Shown here: positions 11,201 to 26,200 of the stretch, in pieces
Position numbering within the stretch: position 1 is the first letter of the stretch
Layout of the letters: the number at the start of each line of letters is the position of its first letter
Source: Chimonanthus salicifolius
Taxonomy: Eukaryota > Streptophyta > Magnoliopsida > Laurales > Calycanthaceae
Length of the DNA: 64,000 nucleotides
Reading direction: 5' to 3'
Assembly: GCA_013350335.1 (NCBI GenBank)
Contig: CM023540.1
Location: 44,003,222-44,067,221 of the forward strand
Notes under the pieces: generated by a model
The model's database searches: none
The model's input: the letters and a program-made list of their open reading frames with translations, nothing else
What the model was told of the DNA's origin: nothing
Made by a program: the position numbers and the translations under genes

Positions 11201-14200
11201 ACCCCATTTTTTAGCTTTTCTTTGCTCGATCTGCGAGCATCTATGTCAATTAACCTTGGACCTGCACCCTTGATGTCACCCCTGGTTGTGTTTTTAATCA
11301 CACCGGCTTGAGCTCTCTTTCGTAACGGTGGGGCCCACTTTTCTCACTTTCTTGGGCTTGATCTGCTATCATATGACCTGTTACCTTTTTTTGGGGCTCG
11401 ATCTGCTGCTATGGCCTTGTTTTTCACTCAGCCCCGTCATTACTATAGTCACCTTTGGTGCTTCTCATCAGCTTTCCAACTTTATCTTACTTTCGATCTT
11501 TGTGGGACCTCGTTTCTTCATCTGTTGTCGCAGTTATCCAGGTTCTATTATTTTTTGTTTGCATTGTTGGAACATGGATTCTTCTACTGCTTTTCCTCTC
11601 TTCGAGGCAATCAAGTATTGCGCCCCTAGCCAACCATGCCTCCACTTATTCTTGGATTATCGATTCTAAGACACTGATCATATGGTTGATATATCTAATC
11701 TCCTCTCCACACTTTCAGCAGCTTCGTTTGGTGAAGTCAAATTAGCTAATGGGTCTTTTACTAATATTGATGGTAAAGGCACAATCCTTATTTCATCTTC
11801 TCTTGCTTTATCTTCTGTTTTGCATGTCCCTAATCTATCACGTAATTTATTATCTGTTAGTGCCCTTACTAAATCATTGAATTGTTCAGTAACCTTTTCT
11901 CCTTCCCAGTGTGTCATCCAGGATCTGGCCACGAAGCACACGATTGGTGGTGGTCGTGAAGTTAATGGCTTATACTTCTTCAATCCCCAAGCCACCAATC
12001 CCACTGAAGCATGTTCCACTTCGTCATCTAAGGACGTGTGGCTATGGAATTGTCATTTAAGGCATCTATCAGATTCTGTTTTGAAGCATCTAGTTCCTTC
12101 TTTGTCTTCTCATAAATTCGAGTGCGAAAGTTCCCAATATGGCAAACATCGTAGACCTGCATTTCCTTCATCCATTACTATATATAATTCAACCTTCTGT
12201 TCTCTTATACATTCTGATGTTTGGCAGTCTCCTTTTGTTTCACGTACTGGTTTTCGCTATTTTGTTACCTTTATTGATGATTATTCTCGCATGACATGGG
12301 TCTACATGATGAAACACAAATCGAAGGTAGTTGATCACTTTCGCACATTTTATCAATGGGTCAAAACACAATTTGATTGTCAAATTAGAATTTTTGCGTA
12401 GTGACAATGGGGGGGAGTATTTGTCCCACTCGTTTTTGCAATTTATGAAGGATCAGGTTTCGACTCTCAACTTTCTTGCCCTTATACACCTCGACAAAAT
12501 GGTGTATGCTGAACGGAAAAACCATCACCTCCTTGTGTTAGCCTGTTCACTTCTTTTTACCATGCATGTCATCAAGCTTTGACCAAAAATTATCTCGGTC
12601 CCCTTCAACATTTGGACCGTAGACATCTGTGATGCAAATTTCTACTCCCTCACTCATGAGAAGACCCTTGATTTTTAAGGATCTAGAATCCATCCTCCTC
12701 ATTGAAACCTATAGGAGAGACGGGCCCTCTGAATAGACCTACTAAAGGTTTACTAAAATTGTCACAATCTTGTGTACCCCATAAATCCCTAAGCGAAGAT
12801 GTTGTCATTTCTTCTCTTTTTGTCTCCTAGAGAAGCAAAATATAGTAAAACCTCTATAATGTAATATGGTTGGGACCATAGTACATATATTACATTAGAG
12901 AAGTTATTTAATTAGAGGGTCTGGCAAATTGACATTCAGTATTCCTTTAAAAAAAAGCTCCTTAAACTTTCACCCATCATAAAAAGTCCTTTCGGCTAAA
13001 ATCGTTTAATCTTCCTTCTCTTTCTGCCCCATCGGCCATTGTTGCCTGAAAGTCAGACTGCCGCCCATCACCACTATTGGATCCTCTCCGTCTGCAACCT
13101 TCAAGACCAACAAGAAACCCTACTACTTCAGACAGATCTGGAAACAAATCATCCTAGGGTCTTTTTCAGAATGTTGAGAGAGAGAGAGAGAGAGAGAGAG
13201 AGCAGAGAAAAGAGTTTTAAGAGCAACAGCAGATCGGCAGTAACCAAAAAAAAAAAAAAAACATCGCCAGACTTTTGCAATTTGTGAGGTCCTCAGTCAC
13301 TTTTGCAGTAATTTTGTATTCTGAATGTATGAAATATTACTTTACAAAATTGTTGGGATAGTACATTTTTTATTCTAAATGTATTGAGTACTGAATTAGA
13401 GAGATTTATTACATTTTATATAGGTCCGAGATCAGGACCAGTTGCCGATATTATTTTAGACATGTTATAACTTTATAGAGGTTTTACTATATCAACTTTA
13501 TTCTTTTTGATGAAGCGGCAAATTGCTTCCCTATTTTCCCGGAGTCCCCTGCATTCCAAGTGAGGATCATCATTGAGAAACTCTTAGACCCCCAACTTCC
13601 GTTTCTTGCTTCCTTTTCCTTTTGTAGTAATCCTTGAAGAAAGAACATTCCCCTCTTATCATAACAGAAATTTTGCTTCTCCTTGATGATCTAAACGAGG
13701 AAGACGATGATCGACCTCTATTTTCCAATGTTGTCAAACTCGAATCGTATCGTAAATCGGTCTAGGGGTGTGAATCGTGAATCACAAATCGTAAGATTCG
13801 TAACGTTTTTTCTAAAATTATTATTTATACTATAATTACATATAAAATGACATAGAATAATAGGATATAATTAATATAATTATTATTTATACTATCATTA
13901 CATATAAAATGACATAAAATAATAATATATAATTACTATAATTATTATTTATACTATAATTACATATAAAATGACATATAATAATAAGATATAACTACTA
14001 TAATTTTATTCGATAATTATAATAATTGTTATTCATACTAAAATCATTATTTATACTATTAAGTACTGATAATTTGATAAATTTGCGTTAAATAAAGGGC
14101 CATTTTGAGAGAAAATAAGAAAAATAAATATATGAAAAACAAAAGAAAAAATATTGAATTAAAAAAAGAAATAATAAAGAAAGACGGGAGAACATCACTA

Positions 14201-17200
14201 AAAAAATAAAATAAAAAGAAAATAAATAAATAAAAAAGTCATGAAAGAACAACACGCGAAATACGAAACTGGTCTTCCAAAAAAAATACGAAACTTAAAC
14301 ACTTAAAACCACACGAAAGTCACGTGAACTAAATATAAGTTTCTGCCGCACGTGAAATAAGTATAAAATAGCAACGAAACTCATGGATACATGTGGCAGT
14401 TAAACACGAAGGATAAGCATAGAAAACCCTAACTATCCCAGAGATGTGGCACTTGAGGAGAAGGAACGAAAGAAAGGGCTACGGTGACGAAAAATGTATG
14501 TCTTCTTCGCTTCTTTCTTCTTTTTCACGCATTTTCTTCTTCATTTTTTCCTCTTCTTTCTCCTCTTTCTCTTTTCAGATGAATCGCACAAGTTTCTGAT
14601 TCAGGGGTGACTCGTACAATTTGTGAGTCACCTTCAGAATCGTACGATTTTCTTCCTCTTCCGATTTCCATTGCAATTTGACTCGTTAGAGCATCCGACT
14701 CGATTCGAATCACATGATTCGAACAGTGAATCGTGCGATTTTGACAATACTGCTATTTTCCACCCACCTTAGAGCATTTCCTGCCTGAATATCACAGCTG
14801 AAACTGATACCCAAAGTTTTGCCGATTTTTAGAATTTTTGTGCCATCTCCTCAGAGTAGCCTTTCTTTTTCAAATTCTCCAAAACAACTCCTGCTGCTAA
14901 CTGGGTTATAGTGTCGTTCCTGCTGCCTGAAGACATTCAGTTCACCAATTTACTCTTCCAAATATTTATCACATGTTTTCCCATTGTTTCCTCTAGTGTT
15001 CGTCTCTTCGTGAGGAATCGAAGCATGAACAGAAGCCCTCTTAGCAGAAATTCCATCGTTCGATGTGAGGACGATACTTGGTTCTGGAATGTTGAAAATT
15101 TCATCGTCATTGAAGGAAGCAGTGACGGAAGGGTTTTTGGTAGAGACAAGAAGATCTAGGTTGACTGGGGCCTGGGAACTGAAACCAGAAGTTGCAGCTG
15201 AGAAAGGGGCTTGACAATCTAGGGCTATGAAAGTTAAAGTGTTGCCTGGGCCCTGGGTAACTGGTCCTGCTGACAAAGCTGGAAAGTCACAGACCTTTTG
15301 CTTTGGTCCAGCTGAAGGGGCCCTAGATGCTCTGATTGGGTCACACACTATGTTTGCTGAGACGTGGGCCAAAATAGGTCCCGATCCATGCCCAAGAGGT
15401 CGACCCAAGGCCCAAAGCATCAAAAATAAATATCCCCCGCATGCTCAAGACAATCCTCTAAGTTGCTTAATTTTTGAACCAGGGCAGCCCGAGTGTCCCT
15501 CACAAAGTTTGCTAGAAGGCTTCTCCTCGCATACCTCCGTTTCGCATGCCCTCCGGCCACATTTACGAGAAATGCAGCCTTCTCGAATTGCGTTTCGAAC
15601 AAGATTGTCAAACTCGAATTGTTTCGTGAATCGGTCTAAGGGTATGAATCATGAATCGAAAATCATAGAATCGTAAGATTCATAATGTTTTTTATAATAT
15701 AATTACATAGAATAATAAGATGTTTTTTCAATTCCTCGTAATATAATATCATCATAATTCATAAATTTTTATTATTCAAATTCTAAAATTCCAAAAAAAA
15801 AAAATCTAATAAAAAAATAATTATATTAATATGAGATTAAAATATAAATATTAAAAGTATTGATAAATTTAAGAAATAAACAAATAAATCAAAAAGCATT
15901 TAAATACATTTTATTAGCATTCATCAAATAGTTTTTTTAAAAATAAGAAAAAAATGAGAGCTTTTTAATTTTTAAAATAGATATAAGAGATTGAAAATAA
16001 AAAATAAAAGAAATGTTTTTAATTAAAACATAAAAATGATGATAAAAAATTAAATTTAAAATATAAAAATAGTGTATGGATATAAAATGACTTTGAAGCC
16101 CAATGTGTGAAGACTCTAAAGACTTGAAATTGAAGCTCTCATGCGAGTTCTTGTGGAGGGAGTCTTGAGCAAAAATAAAACATTAGTTTCCAAGTAGAAA
16201 CTAATGTTTTATTAACTAGTGGGGAAAAAAAAAAAACGAAGCCCTAAATCCAACGAAACAAAACAGAGAAAGGTTGTTGTAGGTGGAAAAGATAAAAGCT
16301 GCTAGAGGAGAAAGAAACGACGGAGGGAAGAAGAAAGAAGGGGAAAAGAACAAAAAAGAAGGCTTTGGTATGTTTTCCTTCGCTTTTTCCTCCCCTTCTC
16401 CCCTTTTTCTTCTTCATTTTTTCTTCCTCCTTTTCCTGGTCTTTCTTTCCTTTCTTTCATCGGTAACGAACGAGTCTACGACTCTATCGAGTCGACTCGC
16501 ACATTTCGCGAGTCATCCCAAAAACCTCGATATTTGACACGAGTTGACTCATAAGACCCCACAATTCGACTCATGAATCGTGCATTTTTTACAACCTTGG
16601 TTTCGAATACAGGAGGGACACATGGCATCCTCTGCAACACGTGGCATTCTTTCTTTAGTATATTTATAATTACCATTTCAAGAAAGCCATCTTTTTTATG
16701 CTTTCTTACCTAACTCCGAACGACTCAACCCCTCCACCTTGCACCTAGCACATGGGACTCTCCTCCATAAAGCTCCTTCCTCATGAGCAAAGCTCCAAGG
16801 CCATTTACAAAGCAAAGCATGATTTCGATCCACCAGCCTCGAAATACCCAAAACCCCCATTACCTTAGGTTTAGTCACTTCTGCCCATTTTTCTAGATGA
16901 AATTTCTTCATCTCATGCCCTCCCGATCCCAAAGAAAGCCTCTCTGCAATTTTTCCAATTTCCTCGCTACTCCTTTTGGCACTTCGAATAAAAACAAATA
17001 ATAAATTGGAATACCTACCAAGATAGATTTGACTAATGCAAGTCTTCTTCCCAACGAAAGATGCCTCTTACTCCACAAAGACATCTTCTTCTCCACCTTT
17101 TCCACCACCGTAGTTCCTATGGCACCCTGAAATTTTAAGATTTATGAAAAATGAATTTTTAATAATAAATTAAGGTTAATAAGATTTAATTAAATAATTT

Positions 17201-20200
17201 TGAGAAATTAAGTGAAATTTAATTTAGAATTAAAATATAATCTACGGTCGAGTGGCATTATGGGACATTTATTTATGAAATTTAGTGAAAAAGAATTGGT
17301 GATGTGGCATCACGCCACATGGACAATGACGTGGCATCACGCCACATGGAGAGGTGACCCAATGCAACACCCATATGACTTAGGGCAACCATAAGATAGG
17401 AAAAGCCATCGTTCCCTTATGTTTAGTTCCACTACACACGGCACTCTCACCTCCCATTCCTCTCATCCACACGACACATCTATTCCACACCCTTACACGG
17501 CAGCCCCCTTCCTCTTCCACTTCTTCACACGGTTTTCACCTCCTTCTCTTCCCCTCCATTAAAGGACCTCAAGCAAGGGAAAAACCAAGAAGGAAGGAAA
17601 GAAGAAGAAGAAGAAAATATGAAGAAAGTTTGGGAAAGCTTCACCTAAGGTAAACTTCCTCACTAGATTTAGTATTTATGTTCAATTTGAGGTTGAGGGT
17701 GATTTAGAATCGACCTTAGGCGAATTTGGGTTAAGGGGGTAAAGATTGGAAATTTGGGGATTTTCGGGTTTTCCCCAATTCATAAAATTAGATTTAAATC
17801 CGTGAACTAGTACATTTAATTATGATTACTTACCTCTAAGGAAGTGATAAATCACATAGGGGATAAATCTATGCGATTAGGTTGAGAGAACAGGACCAAT
17901 AACCCATCCATGTGTGATTTCCGAGTTCAAGGAACTCTGTTCGCACATGCAGAAATCTATAGAGTTCTGCAGATGACTGTCTGAAGAAGACAGGCTTCGG
18001 ACCCTGTCTCGGAACCTCTGAGACAAGTTCCGAAGGAACAAGTAGAGTGTTCCAAGGACCCTCGAAAAGAAGGAAGTCTCGGAACCTGGCTCGATCATTC
18101 CGTGGCCAAGTTCCGAGGAAACTTGTGAAACTTATAAAGAAAACACTTAGAAATTTGGCTTTAAGTCCACAAGAGAACCCAAGGTCTCGGAACCTGGCTT
18201 GGAAGTGCTGAGACCAAATTCCAAGCATTGTAATGTAAAACCCAAACCGATAAGTCTCGGAAGTACCGAGGGAAGACTTGAAGTTCCGAGCAGCCCAGTG
18301 AGTCTGTATACTTCGGAATGGTCCGAAGGAAACACTGATGTTCCGAAACTTCGGAACAAGCTTCGGAAGTTCCGAGAAATTGGTGATCCAAGTTCCGAAC
18401 CAACATTGATAGGACTGTATGACCCTTAACTCCACACTCTTGGGTTGAGCATGAATGTAGGATTAATGAAACACCACTAAATGAAAACTAATAAAGGTGA
18501 TAAGTATTAGGTTTGGAAAACAATGCAATAACTAATCGCGTGATTTATTTTACTTTGATCCATGGAAATAACTAGAGGACCGGAAGGTGACTTAGGAGTT
18601 GTACGTGCCTCGTCGTAGTTCGCTCCTTCGCGGAATCCAGGTGATCAGGTAGATTTTCCTACATTATTGAAGTACCATGGTCACTGTATATTCGAGTATG
18701 AATTGATGAGTTGTTTTAAATATGTGTTTTGATGACGATGATTTGATAATATGTGATTTCCAAGTACGATGAACATGAATTATTTTGTGTATTATGAAAT
18801 GGGTTTGATATCATTGCATGAACATAAACTTCATGCATTTGCATGGGGTGGGAAGCATGAGACCGAAGTAAAGGGACGACGTACTTTACTCAGAAATATT
18901 TGTATATACATGGATTGAATAACCATTTATTTGGCCGCGTCCATGAACGCAGAATTTGGGCACATAAGATGGGCTCAAAGCTCCTGGGTGAGAGACCCGA
19001 AACCTACGCAGGAGAGGATGGGTGATAGTACTCCCCAGGTAATTCCGGTTAAATATTAAGTATTGGGTGGTAGCTCCCAGCTGGTACCCCAGGAAAGCTA
19101 CGGACATAAATGGCCAGTGATTATAACCATTTGATGAGAAAGATAGATTACTAATGCATGAGGCATGAGAAGGGCGTGCATCAATTCATGTCACCATGGC
19201 ATAGTACATCATATTGTTTTCTGAGTACATTGAAAGTATTATGATTATGATATGAATTATGAAATGATTATGAATTCGCTTTGAATGATTTATGAGTAGG
19301 AATTATGAACTGATTTTGAAATGTGGGATGGGGATGATTTTCAAATGAGATATATGATATGAATAATATATATATATACCCACATCGATGGGAATTCCTA
19401 CTGGACGTGTGACTAAGCCCACAATTCTTTCCCCTTTTTAGAGTTTAATGCAGGAAACGAGAAAGGAAAATGAAACAGGTCCAAGTAATAGCCAAGCGTG
19501 AGTAGAAAGGAAGCAAAAGGGAGAGCTTGGGATAATCACACTCTTTTTGGTTATTTGAAATTGAAGAGGACTTAGTTTATTCGGTATTCGGTTTACATTT
19601 TGAGAGAATGTAATTTTGTAGGGGTTATAAGTATGGAAATGTAATAACTGATGTACAAACTCCTAGATGATTTTGTTATACTCTTTATTTGACATTTAAC
19701 TTATGTGGGATCCTTATACTTTGCTTTGCATTGAGAATGATTATCTTTCAGATGTACCAATGCTTATGTATATGCTTAAGCAGGTTTATATAAGTGTGTT
19801 GCAAATGCTAAAATGGACTCTGTCCTTGAGCACACACTGGTTGGGCCAGTCAAAGGGTCGGATCTCCGGACTCGGACTTGACTCGCGCCGTGACGCTCAC
19901 CTCTCTCCCCACTCAAATATCCTTATCACATTACTCTGATCCTAGTGGGAGAGGGAGGGGCATTACAGTTCCTCATCATTTGCAATCTAGGATTCCCACC
20001 TACTTGAAGTCCCAAATAAATAAAAGGCAATCTCCGAACTCCACATCCCATTTCATCAGCCAAAGACCCCTCTTACTCCACAAAGGCATCTTCTTCTCCA
20101 CCTTTTCCACCACCGTGTTCCACATAATTTTCGATCTAGGATTTCCACCTACTAGAAGTCCCAAATAAATAAAAGGCAATCTCCCAACTCCACACCCCAT

Positions 20201-23200
20201 TTCATCGCCAAAGACCACACTGTCTCCTCCACACCCACATCTTACTCTTACCCAGATTTACCCTCAAACCTAAAACTAATTCAAAAAAGAAAAAACAAAG
20301 AAACACCTTGATACCAACCAACTCCTCCAAAGAGGTGTCACAAAACAATAATGTATCATTTGCAAATTGTAAATGGGACAATACCAAGCCATTTTGTGCC
20401 ACCTCCAAACCTTTAATTATTTCGACTTCCTTTCATGATTAACCTGTTCATTGCCTCCACCACTATGGTGAAAAGAAAAAAGGGGGATAATGGGTCCCCT
20501 TGTCTAAGCCCTCTAGAAGCCTTGATAGGTGCAATCGGAGATATGTTCACTAGAATCGAAAAGGAGGAGTCTTTCATGCAAGCTTTCATCTACTTACGTC
20601 ACTTAACCCCAAAACTCATACGACCAAACAAGTAATCAACAAAACCCCAATCAACATGATCATCAGCTTTTTTAATATCCAATTTCAAAAGAATACCAGC
20701 CTTTTTCTCTTTCTTCCTATCATGGACAATCTCATTTGAGATCAAAACACCATCTAAGATTTTCTACCTTCCACAAGCACCCATTGGGTAACATCAATGA
20801 TCTTAGTCAGCACCGACCTAAGCCTAGCGGAAAGAACCTTAGCTGGCAACTTATACACACCCCCCACCATAATTGGCCTAAAATGACTCAATTCCATTGG
20901 ACCCTCCCTTTTTGGAACCAAAGTGACAAGAATTTTTCCATTTCATTTCTTACTATATCAATCAAGTATTTAAATCAATGTTATCAAACTCGAATTGTAT
21001 CGGAAATCGGTCTAGGGGTGTGACTCATGAATCGTAAATCGTAGAATCGTAAGAGTTATAATATTTTTGAATTTTCTATTATAATTATTATTTATACTAT
21101 AATTACATATAAAATGCCATAGAATAATAAGATGCATTGTTCAATTCCTCATAATATATAATTATTTATACTATAATTGAATAGTATATATTTTAGATAG
21201 ATAATTTAGAAGAAATATTTGTTTAATGTAATTATAAAATTTAATTTCAATTGAATAAATTGAATAAAATTGCCTTTGAAGATGATAATAATTAATAATA
21301 TGAGCTATAAAAGAAATTTCTACATATCTTTTAAGATTTATAATATTAAAGTATATAGCTTGTTATATGTTGCTTTTTATAACTGCAGTTGTAGTGATAG
21401 AATATTATATAAAAAATAAATTTTAATATATTTTGTAAAACTATTAATTAAACAAATTATTTTTTATTATAAAAAATTTCATACGAAAATTATTATTTAT
21501 ACTATTAAGTACTAATAAACTTAAAAAAAATCAATAACATTTAAAATTTTAAATAACCCTCAATAACATCCATCAAATATATTTTTTGTAAAAAAATAGA
21601 ACTATTTATTTTTATAATAGATATAATTATACAATAGATTGAAAAAAAAAAAAAAGATTTCTTAATAAGAAAAAGAAAAATATAGTAAAAAATTAAATAG
21701 AAGTTTCAATGAAAAGTATTAACAGCAGCATACCATCCAATTCAAATTTGAACTCTTCAAATTTGAACCTTAACGACAGCACACCATCCAATTCAAATTT
21801 AAACCTTTCAAATTTGAATTCTATTTTATCCTGATCCCAAAGAGGTTGTACAAATTTGAACTCTTCAAATTTGAATTCTATTTTATCTTTATCCCTTTAT
21901 GTTAATCCTCAAAGAGGTTGTATTGTAATCCTATTTATATTCAGTGATAATGATAAATGAGATAAGGAATTTCAGTTTTCTACATGGTACAGAGCTGATC
22001 GATCTACCTGTGGATTCAAATTTTTTTTAAAAAAAAAAAAAAACAAAACAAAATTCCCACCGGCCGGCCATCCCTTCAGGCCTTTCTCTCCGAACCAAGG
22101 CACAAGTCTGCTGCAGCGATTGTCTTCTCTCTGCTCTTCAGATCTGAGCAGCTCCATTCTTCACGGCGTATCAGCGATTGCATTATCTGCCAGTCCTCTC
22201 CTCTCTCTCCTCGTCACCAACGGCAAAACCCACAATTCCACAGCATCTACTTCTCCGGCCACCGACGACCCTTCTTCAAGTTTCAGATCTGAGCCTGCAG
22301 ATTTGCCCCCTTCTGCTAAGCTCTTCACTGCCTTCTCCTTCAGCGTCTCTTCCCCAGCGCACGTCGCCTCGACGCACAGCACCCGATGATCTGCCCTCTT
22401 CTGCTTCCGTCTGCTACCTTCTCCTTCGCCGGTCTCAGCCAACACTCATCTTGATCTGAAGCCCCCTTTGTCAAGCCAGATCTGCGAATCCGACACATTG
22501 CTATCCTGTTGCACTCCCTTTGTCCAGATCTGCGAAACACGTCGAGAAACACCATTGCTGCTGCCGAATCCCGATCTGCTGTCGAAACACCACCATTGCT
22601 GCTGCCGTTGTTCCAGCTCCTCGGTTTCCGCTGCTGCTTGCAGCGCCTCTTACCGCCTCTGCTGCTGCGCGATCTTTGTCCGCCGGCTACACAGCTCACA
22701 CCACTGCCTGCTGCTCTGGTCTGGATTGGTGCTGCTGCTGTGCTCCACTTCCAGCTGACATCCTCTCCGCTGCTGCTTGCAGTGCCTCTGTCCTCCGGAC
22801 TGCACTGCTCTGAGATTCATTTTTTTTTTTTTTCTTTTTTCCCTTTCCAGATAAGGTGTTATTTGTTTTTTTTTTTTTTTCTTCTGTAAGTGACTGCTAC
22901 TACAGAGTACTGTAATTAAAAAAAAAAAGGTCATGGCTTCTAGCTCTAACCACACCCTTACCCTCCCCAACATTGCCAGTCTCGTCTCTGTCAAGCTGAC
23001 AGAAACAAATTTTCTCCTTTGGCAGAGTCAGATAAAGCCCTTCTTATTGGTCAAAACCATTGGCGCTTTATCGATGGATCTCATCCTTGTCCTACCCAGT
23101 ATCTCATTGATGAAGAAACGTCCTCTCAGACCCTCAACCCAGAATATACTCCATGGTTTCAGATGGACCAGACATTGGTCAGCATGATTAATGCAACTCT

Positions 23201-26200
23201 ATCCGAACCGGTTCTTGCACAGGTTGTGGGTCTCTCAACATCTCAGTGAAGTTTGGAATTGTCTCCAACGCAACTTTTCACAGCACTCCCTCGCCAATGC
23301 AACTCACTTGCGTTTTCAGCTGCTATCTACATCCAAAGGCACCAAGACAATCTCTGAATATCTCCAGCATGCTAAGTCGCTTGCAGATGCTCTTGCTGCC
23401 ATCAACGAACCTGTCTCTAATGGTGATTTAGTCACCTCTGTTCTCCGAGGTCTTGGACCGGATTTTGCTATGCTTGTCACCGCCATCATCAACTTTCCAC
23501 CACTGCCAGTCTTCTCGGATCTTCGTGCTAGACTGTTATCATTTGAGTCTCAGCTTCAACATCCGACTTCAAATGATGCCTCCATTCGCTCAAGCACCGC
23601 TCCACCGACGGCACTTCTCTCTTCTCGCGGACGTGGACGTTCCTCTCGCGGTAGTCGCAATCGCCGCTCTGGCAACGGAGGGCGCTCTGATTCCTCCTCC
23701 TACTATTATGCTGGTAGAGGCAGTTATGAACGTGGTGGTCGCTCTCGAGGTGGTCGTCAATCTTCTCCAAGTATTCTTGGTCGTCCTCCTCTTGAGTGTC
23801 AGATTTGCTCCAGACTTGGACATAGTGCCGCTACTTGCTACCAGAGGTACCGTCACGAAAACCAGCCTGAGGAAGATCTCTCTTCTTCCTTTGCTGGTAT
23901 GCAGGTTACACAATCTTCTGATTCAAACTGGTATCCTGACACTGGTGCTACTAACCACATGACTGGTGATGCCCAATCTTTGAGCTTCAAGTCCGATTAC
24001 GGAGGTATGGATCATGTGTTGTTGGGTAACGGTGATTCCCTTCCTATTGCGCACACTGGTAGTTTCTCTCTTTCTTCTGGTGCCTCTTGCTTTCGTCTTT
24101 CTCGTGTTCTTCATGTTCCTCATATGCAAAAGAATATGTTGTCTGTTGCTCAGTTCACTAACGATAACTCTGTTAGTTTTACGTTTTATCCATGGGGTTT
24201 TGCTATTCGAGACTTACAAACATGTGCTCTTTTGTTTCAGGGCCAATGTGAAGCCGGCCTCTATCCTATTAAACCTAGTGCTTTTCCCACTCGTGCTCTT
24301 ACAGCGTCCTGCTCCTCGTCATCACTATGGCACCAGCGCCTTGGACATCCTTCCAATAAAATTCTACAAGTTCTTGCAGCTCATAACTGTTTAGGCTCTT
24401 CTGTCCGTTTTTCACATTTCAAGTTTTGTAATAAGTGTGCGTTGGGAAAGTCTAAACGACTTCCTTTCACTATTCGTACACATCATACAACTGCACCCTT
24501 TGATTTAGTACATTCTGATGTTTGGATGTCTCCTGTTTACTCTGTCTCTGGCTTTCGATATTATGTGTTATTCACAGATGATTATACTCGTTTTTCATGG
24601 ATTTTTCCAATGAAACACAAATCGGAAGTTTTCTCTCACTTTACCACTTTTCTCGCTTATGTTACAAATCATTTTTCTACAACCATTAAACATTTTCAAA
24701 GTGATGGTGGAAAGGAATATGATAACACATCTTTTCGTCAGTTGTGTGCGCAAAAAGGAATTAATCACCGCCTATCTTGCCCTCATACCCCCCAACAAAA
24801 TGGTCTTGCAGAAAGAAAACATCGTCATCTGTCGGAAATGGGTCGCACTCTCCTAGTTGCTGCACATCTTCCTTCCAACCTATGGGTTGAAGCTCTTTGT
24901 ACAGCTGTGTACCTTATTAATAGACTCCCTACACCCCTTCTTGACTGGTCCACTCCATATCAGAAGCTCTATCACACCAAGCCTAATTACCTCTCTCTTC
25001 GTAATTTTGGTTGTGCTTGTTATCCTTACCTTGGAGATTATGCTACTAATAAATTGCAACCTCGCTTCGGTTGAGTGTGTTTTTCTTGGATACAGTTCTC
25101 ACCACAAGGGCTACAGGTGTCTTCACTCTTCTACCGGCAGAGTTTACATCTCACGGCACGTCTTATTCAATGAAGCTGTCTTTCCTTATGCCTCCAGCAC
25201 ATTGCGAGATACAACATCGACGAATCAAGACATGGTCTTTATACCAGTAGTCACTATGGCTCCTTCTCCAGCACAACTTCCCTTCTCCCATGACTGCACC
25301 TCTAGCAGTCACACCTGATGCTCCAGCTCCTTCACCCGCGGAGTCGCCTCCTGATCCTTCACCCTCTCCAGTAGCAACTCTGGAGCCATCACCTGCTGCC
25401 TCCTCCCAAGACATTGCTCCCTCTCCAGTAGCAACTCTGGAGCCATCACCTGCCAATGTACATCCTATGGTGACTCGAGCAAAGGATGGCATCACCAAGC
25501 CTAAAAAGATGGTCGCCTTTGCTAGTAGGCATCCTTTACCGCAGGCCTTTGCTTCCTTAGTTTCTGCCTCTGACTCAGAGCCCACCTGCTATACTCAGGC
25601 TACTCGATTCACAGAATGGAGACACGCCATGAATGATGAATTTAATGCTCTCTTACGGCAACGTACTTGGTCTCTAGTTCCACCTCATCCTCAAGCTAAT
25701 ACTGTTGGTTGTAAATGGGTGTTTAAAATAAAACGTCGTTCTGATGGCACTATTGAACGCTATAAGGCACGCCTTGTTGCAAAAGGCTTTCATCAACAAG
25801 CTGGAATTGATTATGATGAGACATTCAGCCCCGTTGTCAAGCCAGCTACTATCCGCACAGTCCTAAGTCTTGCTGTCAGTTGTGCATGGCCTATTAATCA
25901 GTTAGATGTCAAGAATGATTTCCTTCATGGACATCTCATCGAAGACGTCTACATAACTCAGCCACCAGGTTCCAGTTGACCCCGCTCGCCCTAATCATAT
26001 CTGCAAACTTCATAAAGCCATTTATGCCTTGAAACAAGCACCAAGGGCCTGGTTCCAACGCTTCAGCTCATTCCTCTTGACACATGGTTTTATTTCAAAG
26101 CAAAGCGGATACTTCCATGTTCATTTTTCGACGGGCATCTGCAGTTATGGTTCTCTTGCTATATGTTGATGATATTGTCTTAACTGGCAATACTCCATCT

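Noticed and set aside
14950..15423. 157-codon minus-strand frame as an independent host gene
   Set aside because: Low-complexity sequence without its own start context or splice sites, lying just upstream of a LINE endonuclease start; LINE ORF1 remnant is the simpler reading.
23453..24394. Long alternative frames overlapping the Copia gag-protease region
   Set aside because: They are out of frame with the conserved zinc knuckle and protease and resemble no protein.
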